The notes beneath the pieces were generated by a model. That model was not told where the DNA came from. It did not search any database and saw nothing but the letters and a program-made list of their open reading frames with translations. Of a stretch of 64,000 nt of DNA, positions 48,506 through 55,593 are shown piece after piece; the stretch's first letter is position 1; every line of letters starts with the position of its first letter. The position numbers and the translations under genes were made by a program. The stretch covers positions 1-64,000 of the forward strand of contig NZ_VIGX01000004.1 in assembly GCF_007858475.1 (NCBI RefSeq). The letters run 5' to 3'. This stretch comes from Tsukamurella conjunctivitidis. Lineage in GTDB: Bacteria; Actinomycetota; Actinomycetes; Mycobacteriales; Mycobacteriaceae.

Positions 48506-48661
48506 TCAGTCAGGGTGGACCGAGCACCCGGGCATCTGGCAGGTGATTCGGCACTCCTCGATGACGGTTCGGCCGGCGGCGTTCTTCTGGCTGAGGTGCA
48601 CCTCGTAGACCGGTTGGCCGGTCTCGGGGCAGATCGCGCCGGTGGGACGTTCGGTGTGCAT
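48506..48661 (-). CDS. Small Cys-containing protein, element 2
   Basis: This is a 51-residue protein. MHTERPTGAICPETGQPVYE and CRITCQMPGC contain four cysteines that could form a zinc knuckle. The start at 48661 is supported by GAGGAGG just upstream. It is the last gene before attachment site 2. Function is unknown. Confidence 0.55.
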   Translation of the reverse strand: MHTERPTGAICPETGQPVYEVHLSQKNAAGRTVIEECRITCQMPGCSVHPD

Positions 48662-48768
48662 GGGGCCTCCTCGTCGGAGAGCGGCGCCCGGCCCACAGCC
48701 AGCGGCAGTGCGTTCAGGATAGGGCCGGTGGAGTACTCGGCCGCGAGCGACACGGGGGTCGCGCACGT

Positions 48769-48999
48769 CTACAGCAGGTCTCGCAACGCCTGCTCAGCAG
48801 CGGCTAGGGCTTCCTTCGCATCGGCGAGCTGGGCGTCGGCGGCGCCAAGAGCGGCGAGGCTCCCGATCTGTCGCTCGATCTGATCTTTCGCGCGCTGAAC
48901 GATATCGGGACGACCTGCAGCGGCAGCACGGGTGATCGTCGACCGCAGTTCGCTGATCAGGTCGGCCACGTCTTCTCGGGTCACGTCTGAATTGGACAT
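48769..48999 (-). CDS. Small coiled-coil protein, element 2
   Basis: This is a 76-residue, mostly helical protein. Heptads run from ISELRSTITRAAAAG to the end (DAKEALAAAEQALRDLL), so a coiled coil is likely. No family is recognised. It lies between the HNH and Cys-rich small genes. Confidence 0.45.
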   Translation of the reverse strand: MSNSDVTREDVADLISELRSTITRAAAAGRPDIVQRAKDQIERQIGSLAALGAADAQLADAKEALAAAEQALRDLL

Positions 49000-49177
49000 A
49001 GCGCCGCACTCTACGCGCTGGGATTCGGGCCGCGAGCGCGAGCCGACAACCGCGGTGCCGAACGCCGTGGTTGGTCGGCTACGAACCGCGATTTTCGTCC
49101 GTGAATCGCCAGTTCAGGGCGTGTTTTCGGTTCCCCTGAGCCCCGGCTGTAAAAAAATCCCTGGCTACCGGGGGCAG

Positions 49178-50068
49178 TCAGGGCTGGGGGCCCCTCGAAG
49201 ATTCCCGGCGGGGGTGGTCGGTTCGGATCCGGCGCCCCAGCCGTCGCCGGGTCGGGTGCTCCTGCTCCCACGTACTCGACCGCTGCCTCCTGGCCTGTTC
49301 GTGGCAGGCCCGGCAGCGCTTCGCCAGCGGCCCTGTCCGGGCGTTCACGAACTCGATGCCGCACTCCTGGCACACGCTGATCCGCGTCGGTCGTAGGCCG
49401 GCGACCGCGGCCGCTGTGGTCCGGCGTGCTTCGGCCGGCGTGGGCTGCGGCCGCGGCCCTGTGGCGTGTGGACGGCGCGCGGGCATCGCCGGTGCCGGCG
49501 CCCCCGACCGTTTCGCCCGCGACTTCGCGGCTGCGGCGGCGTTCGCGCAGGGTCGGCAGCGGACGACTCGTCGGGAGTCGACCGGCGCGCCGCAGTCCTG
49601 GCACGTCGCCGGCCGCTGCGTCCGGGTCTTCGACCGCCGGTTCGCTTCTCGCTTGCACGTCGGGCACACGCGTTCTCCCCACGATCCGAGCCACGTATCG
49701 GCGAGCGGGTGACCGAGCGCGCACGTCGCCGGCCCCTCGCGGGCGGCGCGGTCGGCGTAGTCCTGTGCGACTTCCGCGGGCGTTCCCCACGCGAGGTTGT
49801 CGAGCGTGTCGTTGCTCGGGTTCCCGTCGAGGTGTCGAAGGTCTTGGCCTTCGGGTCGTGGGCCGAGCCAGGTTGCGGCGACGAGGTCTCCGACTCGGAC
49901 GCACACCCGGTTGCCGTCGGAGTTGACGACCCCGATCGTGCGGTAGCCGCACGGGCCGACCGTGTACGCGAGGCTGCGGGGTGTGCGTCGCCGCAGCGAG
50001 ATGACCTCACCGGTGGGCGTGGCTACATACCCCGGGAGTCCGGGAATGGGGCGTGTGGTCGGTGTCAT
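49178..50068 (-). CDS. HNH endonuclease with NUMOD4 and zinc knuckles
   Basis: This is a 296-residue HNH nuclease. The N-terminal PIPGLPGYVATPTGEVIS is a NUMOD4 DNA-binding motif, and RHLDGNPSNDTLDNLAWGT is the HNH_3 active site. Then come several CxxC pairs (CPTCK, CQDCG, CRPCA, CQECG, CRACH) and a basic tail. It may cut DNA for packaging, as HNH proteins do beside many terminases, or be a homing nuclease. The ATG at 50068 is clear. Confidence 0.85.
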   Translation of the reverse strand: MTPTTRPIPGLPGYVATPTGEVISLRRRTPRSLAYTVGPCGYRTIGVVNSDGNRVCVRVGDLVAATWLGPRPEGQDLRHLDGNPSNDTLDNLAWGTPAEVAQDYADRAAREGPATCALGHPLADTWLGSWGERVCPTCKREANRRSKTRTQRPATCQDCGAPVDSRRVVRCRPCANAAAAAKSRAKRSGAPAPAMPARRPHATGPRPQPTPAEARRTTAAAVAGLRPTRISVCQECGIEFVNARTGPLAKRCRACHEQARRQRSSTWEQEHPTRRRLGRRIRTDHPRRESSRGPQP

Positions 50069-50098
50069 CGGGGCTTGTCCTCTCGCCCGGGGGGGTGT

Positions 50099-50146
50099 GA
50101 AGCCCCCGACTGCTGGCCTGGGAGGGGTTCAGCGGTCGGGGGCTTC
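50099..50146. terminator. Strong hairpin between scaffold and HNH genes
   Basis: GAAGCCCCCGAC (50099-50110) pairs perfectly with GTCGGGGGCTTC (50135-50146) around 24 nt. It lies in the 222-bp gap after the capsid-scaffold run and would reduce readthrough into HNH. No T-tract is present. Confidence 0.7.
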
Positions 50147-50290
50147 GGTGGTCACGGGCTGCGCTGGTGAGCTGCCTGGCGAGTCGGAAAGGACCGTCTC
50201 TCGCTCTACCATCGGTCCGCGTTCCTGCCGTTGTGCGACCAGTGGCAGGTGCGGTGGCGTTGACGCGGGCCCGTGAGGCTCAGGCCAGGC

Positions 50291-50836
50291 CTACCGGAAC
50301 CAGGTGGAGCCGTCGCCGTCGCCGTCGACGTCCACGCTGTGGCCGCGCTCGGTGACGGGGAACGCGGTCTCGCGCGGGATCGAGGCGAGGACCTGTTCCA
50401 TGCCCGGATCGTGCTCGATGAGGGTGCGCCAGTGGCCGGCGCGGGCGCGGGTGATCTTCCCGGCCTTGATCGCGTCGTTGACGACCTGTTCGCGACGCTG
50501 GGCGGCTGCTGCGGCCTTGATCTGCGCGCCTTCGGCGGCCGCGGCTCGCAGTGCGGTCGCCGTGTCGGTGTCCATCACCTCGAGGCCGGCGCGGCCTGCT
50601 GCTGCAGCGATCGCCGACGGTGCGCCGTCGGCGGCCGCCTCCTTGTCGACGAGGCCCTGCACGGCGGCGAGCACGTCGTCGGCGGTGACGGTGGCGTCGA
50701 GGCCGAGGGCGTCGAGCAGGGTCGCCCAGACGGTGGGGTCGATGTCGGGCGGGTCGACAGGTTCCAGCTCGACGGCCTCGTCCTTGGGGGTGTCGGCGGC
50801 CGCGTTGGTGCGGCCGCGGGTGCGGGGCTTGGGCAT
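50291..50836 (-). CDS. Putative scaffold-like protein, element 2
   Basis: This is a 181-residue acidic protein. The segment VVNDAIKAGKITRARAGHWR followed by a helix resembles the scaffold domain at the C-terminus of Mu-type protease-scaffold fusions. It ends in an Asp/Gly-rich tail (VDVDGDGDGS). It lies directly after the capsid gene, while the protease is encoded separately upstream. A scaffolding role is inferred from both. The ATG at 50836 is used. Confidence 0.55.
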   Translation of the reverse strand: MPKPRTRGRTNAAADTPKDEAVELEPVDPPDIDPTVWATLLDALGLDATVTADDVLAAVQGLVDKEAAADGAPSAIAAAAGRAGLEVMDTDTATALRAAAAEGAQIKAAAAAQRREQVVNDAIKAGKITRARAGHWRTLIEHDPGMEQVLASIPRETAFPVTERGHSVDVDGDGDGSTWFR

Positions 50837-50847
50837 GGCGGTGCTCC

Positions 50848-51735
50848 TTACTGGCAGCCGGTGATGCGCCGGGCGGCGCGCGGGTGGTTGGGCACGTACG
50901 CGGGCACGCAGAAGGTCTGCACGGTGACGGTGCGGTTCTTCTCGTTGGGGATGACCCGGGTGGTGAGGGGCTGCTCGAAGGCGACGACGCCGCATTCGCC
51001 GGCCTGCACGACCAGGGCGGTGCCGGCGGTGGCGCGCGGGTTCGACACCATCGTGAGGCCGAGGCTGTCGAGCATGGCCTGCAGGTTCTCGCCGTATAGC
51101 GCGCGCAGGTTGAACGCCTCGTCGGGGTGGCAGATGAGGGTGTCGCCGACGACGCCGAGCTCGTCGAGCTCGAAGGCGCGCAGGGCGGCGCCGATCGCGG
51201 CGGACGGCCGAGACAGGGCCGGGGACGGGCTGGCTCCGTCGAGCGTGACCGTGTCCCACCCGGCCGGCGCGAGGAGGTTCAGCGCGGGGTCCATCTCGTC
51301 GTCGAGGGCGGCGAAGGCGCGGCGGTCGAGCTTCATCGTGATGCTGTTGGCGAGCTGGATCGTCGCGAGGTCGAGCTTGGCGAGGTCGTTGCGCCGGATG
51401 TCCTCCTCGGTGAGGGTGATCGTCGCGCCGTAGTCCTCGACCTGGCTCAGTCGCGGCTCGGGCAGCACGGGCTGCAGTTCGCTGTACTCGGAGCCCGGCG
51501 AGCGGGGGCCGACGTCGCCGGCGGCGAGCAGCTCGTCCTTGGACTGGATGGAGGCCCAGAGGACGCCGCCGCCTTCGACGGGCTGGCCGAGCGTGTGGTA
51601 GAGGTGCTGGGCGATGAGCTGGTGGTCGGCGAGCTTGGCGACCTGCTCGGTGATGCGCATCGGGTTCTTGAGGAACGCGTCGACGGTGACGTTGCGGCCG
51701 TTGAGGGTCGGCAGCAGCATGGGTGCGCTGGGCAT
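50848..51735 (-). CDS. Putative major capsid protein, element 2
   Basis: This is a 295-residue capsid-like protein. It has a helical N-terminus, a mixed central domain (NSITMKLDRRAFAALDDEMD), and a late segment with VVQAGECGVVAFEQPLTTRV. It lies between a decoration-type gene and a scaffold-like gene, with a protease upstream, which is the order of head genes in phages. It is clearly different from the capsid protein of element 1. Confidence 0.7.
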   Translation of the reverse strand: MPSAPMLLPTLNGRNVTVDAFLKNPMRITEQVAKLADHQLIAQHLYHTLGQPVEGGGVLWASIQSKDELLAAGDVGPRSPGSEYSELQPVLPEPRLSQVEDYGATITLTEEDIRRNDLAKLDLATIQLANSITMKLDRRAFAALDDEMDPALNLLAPAGWDTVTLDGASPSPALSRPSAAIGAALRAFELDELGVVGDTLICHPDEAFNLRALYGENLQAMLDSLGLTMVSNPRATAGTALVVQAGECGVVAFEQPLTTRVIPNEKNRTVTVQTFCVPAYVPNHPRAARRITGCQ

Positions 51736-51746
51736 GGGGGTGCTCC

Positions 51747-52124
51747 TTACTTGAGCTTGACGTGGACGGAGCCGTCGGCGGCGCCGCTGGTGACGGCGTA
51801 GCCGATCGGCGGGTTGGCGCCGGCCGGGGCGACCTTGCCGTCCGCGGTGGCGGCGACGAGGGTGCCGGCAGTGACCGGGGCGGACGCGGTGAGGCGGACG
51901 ATGCCGGCGGTGGCGATCGCGACCTGCGAGCCGGTCGGGCAGTCGTTCCACGCGACGCCGAGGACGGCGGGCGCTGCGGCGGCGGCGTGCTGGCCGGTGA
52001 GGTTGCCCTCGGCGCTGGTGGAGCCGACGGCGACCAGGCGACCGGCGAGGATCGGCGCGGTGGCGGTGACGGTGACGTCCGCGCCGACCACGTAGGCGCG
52101 GGGGCTGTACTGGGTGATACCCAT
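51747..52124 (-). CDS. Decoration-type capsid protein (DUF2190-like)
   Basis: This is a 125-residue, nearly all-beta protein (PILAGRLVAVGSTSAEG; GIVRLTASAPVTAGTLVAA) with many Ala, Gly, Thr and Val. The repeating strand pattern resembles DUF2190/lambda gpD-like capsid decoration proteins. It precedes the capsid gene by 11 bp. The ATG at 52124 follows GGAG. Confidence 0.65.
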   Translation of the reverse strand: MGITQYSPRAYVVGADVTVTATAPILAGRLVAVGSTSAEGNLTGQHAAAAAPAVLGVAWNDCPTGSQVAIATAGIVRLTASAPVTAGTLVAATADGKVAPAGANPPIGYAVTSGAADGSVHVKLK

Positions 52125-52143
52125 GTGCGTGATACTCCTTGTG

Positions 52144-52860
52144 TTAGTTGCTGTTTCGTGCTCGACGGACGCGGCGGGCACGCGCGGCCGCGAGGAGCGG
52201 CGAACGGTCGGTGGTGACGGCGCTGTGGCCGCGGGACGATGCGGCGACGAAGTCCCTGAGCTCCTTGAGGTTGCCGATCGCGGGCTCGGTGGCGCCGAGG
52301 AGCGCAAGGCCGGTCAGGACGAGCGGCCAGACGGTGCCGTCGGCGTCCTCGTAGCCGAACACCGCCTCGAGGGAACGGTTCGGGAAGTGCGAGGGCGCGG
52401 CGTCGGCGACCCACCGCGGTACGCCGGCGAGGTCGCCGACGAGGACCCGGCCGCCTTCGCTGACGCGCAGGCTCTCGATCCAGCCGATCGACGGTTCGCC
52501 GTCGAATCTCGGGTCGTGGTGGCCGACCTTGAGTACCGGCTTCGGCGTGATGCCGGCGTTGAAGGCTGCGACGGCGTCGGCGAAGTCCTCGGGCGTGAAC
52601 GTGACCCCGCCGGCCTCGTCGCGTCGATCGCCGTCCCCGCCGCCGGGGAAGAACCGCCCGACGCGGGCGATCTCGACGCCGGGGATGCGGACCCGCTTAG
52701 GCGGCGCGGCGTTCTGCTCGTCGGACGACGTCGGCAGCGGCGAAGAGCCACCGTCCGCCGACTCGGTAGCCCGTGAGGGTGCCTCGACGACCGAGCTGCC
52801 GAACGCCAGCGGCGCCGATACCGAGGATCGCCGCGGCTTCGGCAGTGGTGAGGAGGTCAT
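52144..52860 (-). CDS. Putative Mu-type prohead protease
   Basis: This is up to 238 residues. After residue 57 it resembles the Mu gpI-type prohead protease: a start near RVRIPGVEIARVG, GGVTFTPEDFADAVAAFN, PVLKVGHHDP and SIGWIESLRV. The His and Ser residues needed for catalysis are plausible but not certain. The ATG at 52860 gives a 164-bp overlap with the HTH gene in another frame; no ATG/GTG start is found nearer the protease core. The start therefore needs checking. Confidence 0.6.
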   Translation of the reverse strand: MTSSPLPKPRRSSVSAPLAFGSSVVEAPSRATESADGGSSPLPTSSDEQNAAPPKRVRIPGVEIARVGRFFPGGGDGDRRDEAGGVTFTPEDFADAVAAFNAGITPKPVLKVGHHDPRFDGEPSIGWIESLRVSEGGRVLVGDLAGVPRWVADAAPSHFPNRSLEAVFGYEDADGTVWPLVLTGLALLGATEPAIGNLKELRDFVAASSRGHSAVTTDRSPLLAAARARRVRRARNSN

Positions 52861-53089
52861 GGGGCAACGCTGACCCATCGGCGGTGGCCGCCGCATCTTC
52901 CGTTACGTCGGCGGAACGTTTCTGTTCCCCGAACCGGTCTGCGGCGGAACGGATCTGCTCGATGAAGGTGGAGGCCTGCGCCGAAGCGGTCACTCCGTTG
53001 CGGGCGAGCCGCTGCCGCATCGATTCCAGCAGGGTGGCGAGGAATTGCACGTCTGCCGGGTCGAGGTGCAGCCCGTCAGCGCGCCGCAC
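52697..53089 (-). CDS. HTH DNA-binding protein, element 2
   Basis: This is a 130-residue protein. The C-terminal third is an excisionase/MerR-type HTH (TTAEAAAILGIGAAGVRQLG, then GYRVGGRWLFAAADV). The N-terminal part is helical with LDPADVQFLATLLESMRQRL. The start is GTG at 53089. Its 3' end overlaps the protease gene, and its 5' end overlaps the small basic gene by 14 bp. It may control head gene expression. Confidence 0.65.
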   Translation of the reverse strand: MRRADGLHLDPADVQFLATLLESMRQRLARNGVTASAQASTFIEQIRSAADRFGEQKRSADVTEDAAATADGSALPHDLLTTAEAAAILGIGAAGVRQLGRRGTLTGYRVGGRWLFAAADVVRRAERRAA

Positions 53090-53231
53090 CGTCCGGCCCC
53101 TTGCCTTCGGTCCGGGGGCGCCGTCGAGTCGTCGGCGTGGTCCGGCGCTGGGCGCGGATCATGGCGCGGTGGCGGGCGTTCCTGCCACGGGCGCGGGCCT
53201 TGTGCGTGGGCCAGGTGTTCTGGATCTTCAT
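53076..53231 (-). CDS. Small arginine-rich protein, element 2
   Basis: This is a 51-residue protein with 15 or so Arg/Lys (MKIQNTWPTHKARARGRNAR at the start). The ATG at 53231 overlaps the stop of the gene before it by 4 bp (ATGA), which supports real translation. It should bind nucleic acid, but no family is recognised. It is too short for most gene callers. Confidence 0.5.
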   Translation of the reverse strand: MKIQNTWPTHKARARGRNARHRAMIRAQRRTTPTTRRRPRTEGKGPDGAAR

Positions 53232-53512
53232 CGGTCGGTCTCCTCGGGTCGGCCGCGGTCCGCGGCGGGGTAGGTCGTCGCGAGCTGCTCGCGCAGGGTG
53301 TCGATGCCGGCGTTGTGGACCAGCGGTGTGCCGGCGCCGAGCACGTGCAGCGCTTCGACGAGTGCGGGCACCGCCTCGATGAACGTCAGATCGGGGTGCT
53401 CGCTGAAGATCTCGGCGAGCACGTCGCCCTCTCCGGCGCCCGGCTGGAACGCGGCGAGGGTGAACGCGGTCAGCAGGTGGCCGAGTCGGACGTCGACGGG
53501 GCGGTCGGTCAT
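53228..53512 (-). CDS. Small acidic protein, element 2
   Basis: This is a 94-residue acidic, helical protein (LGHLLTAFTLAAFQPGAGEG; LTFIEAVPALVEALHVLG) of unknown family. It overlaps its neighbours by 4 bp at both ends, as in the nuo operon style, within the WhiB to HTH run. Confidence 0.5.
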   Translation of the reverse strand: MTDRPVDVRLGHLLTAFTLAAFQPGAGEGDVLAEIFSEHPDLTFIEAVPALVEALHVLGAGTPLVHNAGIDTLREQLATTYPAADRGRPEETDR

Positions 53513-53817
53513 GCGGATGCCTTTCGGGGGCGCCCCGGGGCTCCGAGGCGGGGACGCTGGCCGGCGATCACGCCGCCGGGGCGTTGCGACTTGGTCAGGG
53601 TGTCCGCCCACCGCTCGCACTCGGCGAGCACGGGACACGCCCACCTGCAGAGCCGCACGGCTGCCTCGTGCCGGCGCGCGGCGGCGGTGGACGGCTCGTG
53701 CTCGGCGGGCGGGTCGAACAGTTCGGCGCTGTCGCGGCATGCGGCACCGGGTAGCGCCGGGGTGCCGGCGAGCGCCGCCGTCAGCAGCCGGACGGTGCCC
53801 TCGTGGTCGAAGCTCAT
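53509..53817 (-). CDS. WhiB-like protein, element 2
   Basis: This is a 102-residue WhiB-like protein, an iron-sulfur transcription factor type found only in actinobacteria and their phages. ACRDSAELFDPPAE supplies the first Cys, and LCRWACPVLAEC the next three. The usual spacing is C-x2-C-x5-C, but here it is C-x3-C-x5-C. GGVIAGQRPR replaces the usual GxWGG turn, and a basic tail follows. It may bind the host sigma factor. Cluster binding is uncertain because of the changed spacing. Confidence 0.78.
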   Translation of the reverse strand: MSFDHEGTVRLLTAALAGTPALPGAACRDSAELFDPPAEHEPSTAAARRHEAAVRLCRWACPVLAECERWADTLTKSQRPGGVIAGQRPRLGAPGRPRKASA

Positions 53818-54914
53818 GCCGGCTCCTTCGGTGTCGGTGGTGTCGGGCGTCGTTTCGGGGGCAGGAGCTTGTCGACCAGCTCGACGAAGGGCGCACCGGT
53901 GGGGCGGCCGGCCGACCACCACGCGCCGTCGAACTCGCCGACGACGAACCGGACGAACGTGTCGTTGTTCTGCTTGCGCCGCGACCTGGTGAACTGGTCG
54001 AGCAGGTGGTCCAGGTCTGCGTCCGTCAGGTACGAGAGCGCGCGCTCGGCGGGCTCGAAGCCGCCGATGAGGGCCGACCACGCGGCCGTCTGCTCGGGCG
54101 TGAGGCGGTCAGGATTCAGCTGCAGCCGGACCCCGCCGTTCGGATCGTCGAAGCGGCGGTGCGGCGGAAGGTCGGGCCGACCGTTCGGCACCGCGGCCAC
54201 ATCCGCCGGCCGGGACGAACCGCGACCCGCTGGGATGTGGTTCGCCGGATCGACCGCCTGCAGATGCCGACCGTGCGGTTCTTCGGTTTGCGAATCTTTT
54301 CGCCGCCGCTCGCCTCGCGTGCCCGCGTTGCTTACGTAAGACGAAGGATCTGATGGAAGCTGATCTGATGGTAGGAAGTGGGCTTCCGGTTGATAACGCG
54401 GATTTGCCGGTTGATAGCCACTGACGCCGGGTCTGGGATCGTCTACGACCGGCACTGCGCTTCCGGTTGAACGCGGTTTGACTCCGTCCGCACTGGGATC
54501 GTGTTCAACCGGCACCGTGATTCCGGTTGAACGAGATTCGACCGGCAACGTGCTTCCGGTCGAAGTCGGTCGGTGTGCTTCTACCGGAGCTGGGCGGCTA
54601 TCGACAGGCAGTGTGCTGCCGGTTGATAGCTGTCCGAGTGCATAAGTGGAGGCCCACCGCCTACCGTCGCGTGATCGGCCACCGCGAGAGGTTCGGATGA
54701 GGATCCCGCGGGCGACGAGGTCGCCGAGCGCCTGGCGCGCACCGCGGTCTGAGATGCCGGCAACATCGGATAGCGCCTCAGCGCTGAGCCGAGCGTTGCG
54801 GCCGGATGCGTCGGTGCGGCCGAACGCTTCGATGAGCGCGCACCACTGGGAGGCGGTCAGTCCGAGGCGGGGTGCGTCCTTGAGCCACTGCAGCTTCGAG
54901 AATGGCTCCGTCAC
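53814..54914 (-). CDS. Replication initiator-like protein with internal origin repeats
   Basis: This is a 366-residue protein. Residues 1-85 form a winged helix (LTASQWCALIEAFGRTD; ISDRGARQALGDLVARGILI). Residues 100-165 repeat STGSTLPVE-like blocks four times because the DNA carries CCGGTTGA repeats. The C-terminal domain is helical (LTPEQTAAWSALIGGFEPAE). A DNA-binding N-terminus, repeats inside the gene and a partner-binding C-terminus recall phage lambda O. The GTG at 54914 overlaps the wHTH gene by 4 bp. Confidence 0.6.
   Translation of the reverse strand: MTEPFSKLQWLKDAPRLGLTASQWCALIEAFGRTDASGRNARLSAEALSDVAGISDRGARQALGDLVARGILIRTSRGGRSRDGRRWASTYALGQLSTGSTLPVDSRPAPVEAHRPTSTGSTLPVESRSTGITVPVEHDPSADGVKPRSTGSAVPVVDDPRPGVSGYQPANPRYQPEAHFLPSDQLPSDPSSYVSNAGTRGERRRKDSQTEEPHGRHLQAVDPANHIPAGRGSSRPADVAAVPNGRPDLPPHRRFDDPNGGVRLQLNPDRLTPEQTAAWSALIGGFEPAERALSYLTDADLDHLLDQFTRSRRKQNNDTFVRFVVGEFDGAWWSAGRPTGAPFVELVDKLLPPKRRPTPPTPKEPA
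54386..54626. repeat. Iteron cluster inside initiator gene, putative origin
   Basis: CCGGTTGA occurs at 54386, 54407, 54463, 54523 and 54619, with a variant CCGGTCGA at 54556. One unit is a perfect dyad: GTTCAACCGG (54503-54512) and CCGGTTGAAC (54523-54532). The set spans 241 bp within the initiator gene and is the best origin candidate in element 2. Confidence 0.65.
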
Positions 54915-55195
54915 AGCGCCTCCCCGGCGTAGGCCATCCAGTAGGCGAGGCCGTCGCGTTGGAGTAGTCCGCGTTCGGTCAGGGTCCGCAGGGCGCGACT
55001 GGCGCGGGCCGCGCTGATCGGGATCTCGCTTCCCAGTCGTGGGCCGGTCAGCTCGACGCCGTCGTTCGTCTCGCCCACGCGGTTGAACACGGCGACGATG
55101 ACGCAGAACTCGGATGCGTTGAGCCCGCGGACGCTCACGACGACGCGGAGCCACTTCTCGCGCGGCTGCAGGGGTGGTGCGCCGGGTGCGCTCAC
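54911..55195 (-). CDS. Small winged-helix protein, element 2
   Basis: This is a 94-residue protein. ARASRALRTLTERGLLQRDG is a winged-helix recognition region, preceded by a helix pair (SEFCVIVAVFNRVGE). It is similar in outline to the N-terminus of the initiator protein encoded next, and may be its partner or paralogue. The GTG at 55195 is used. Confidence 0.6.
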   Translation of the reverse strand: MSAPGAPPLQPREKWLRVVVSVRGLNASEFCVIVAVFNRVGETNDGVELTGPRLGSEIPISAARASRALRTLTERGLLQRDGLAYWMAYAGEAL

Positions 55196-55245
55196 TTGGG
55201 TTCTACTCCTTCGGGTTCCGTGGGCGGCGCCCATCGCGGGCGCCG

Positions 55246-55327
55246 TGGTGCCCCGGCGCGGAGTCGAACCGCGCCTGCGACCATCGGGGCTGTCGTTCAT
55301 CGAGTGCACGCCCAGACGCGCTGGGGC
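55246..55327 (-). pseudogene. tRNA-like remnant ending in CCA
   Basis: On the minus strand the segment ends with a perfect T arm (CGCGG-TTCGACT-CCGCG), CCGGGGC and ACCA, like the 3' half of a tRNA gene with encoded CCA. GCCCC at 55323-55327 could pair with GGGGC. No proper anticodon stem with a 7-nt loop forms, so it is not a working tRNA. It overlaps the end of the 98-residue gene at 55297. Confidence 0.5.
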
Positions 55328-55593
55328 CGGCCCGGCCGACGGTGCGAGTCGGTCCATCCGACGAACCGGACGCGGCACTGGCGCACGACGTGCTGCATGT
55401 ACCCGCCGAGCACCTGCGGGTGCGCATCGAGCCACGCGCTCGTCTCGGCCGGCAGCCGCGCGTGCACGTGATCGGCGTCGAATACGTGGCCGGCGGCGAC
55501 GAGCTCGTCGATCGTGCGCCGGATCGCGGCGTGGTGCTGCAGCGTCAGCACCGTCGCCGACGCGGCCACCGCGGCGCCGGGGCCGTCACTCAC
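55297..55593 (-). CDS. Conserved phage-type protein, unknown
   Basis: This is a 98-residue protein with a helical N-terminus (AIRRTIDELVAAGHVFDADH) and a basic C-terminus (WTDSHRRPGRPQR). It looks like a small DNA-binding actinophage protein, but no family can be named. The GTG at 55593 overlaps the gene before it by 8 bp. Confidence 0.5.
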   Translation of the reverse strand: MSDGPGAAVAASATVLTLQHHAAIRRTIDELVAAGHVFDADHVHARLPAETSAWLDAHPQVLGGYMQHVVRQCRVRFVGWTDSHRRPGRPQRVWACTR

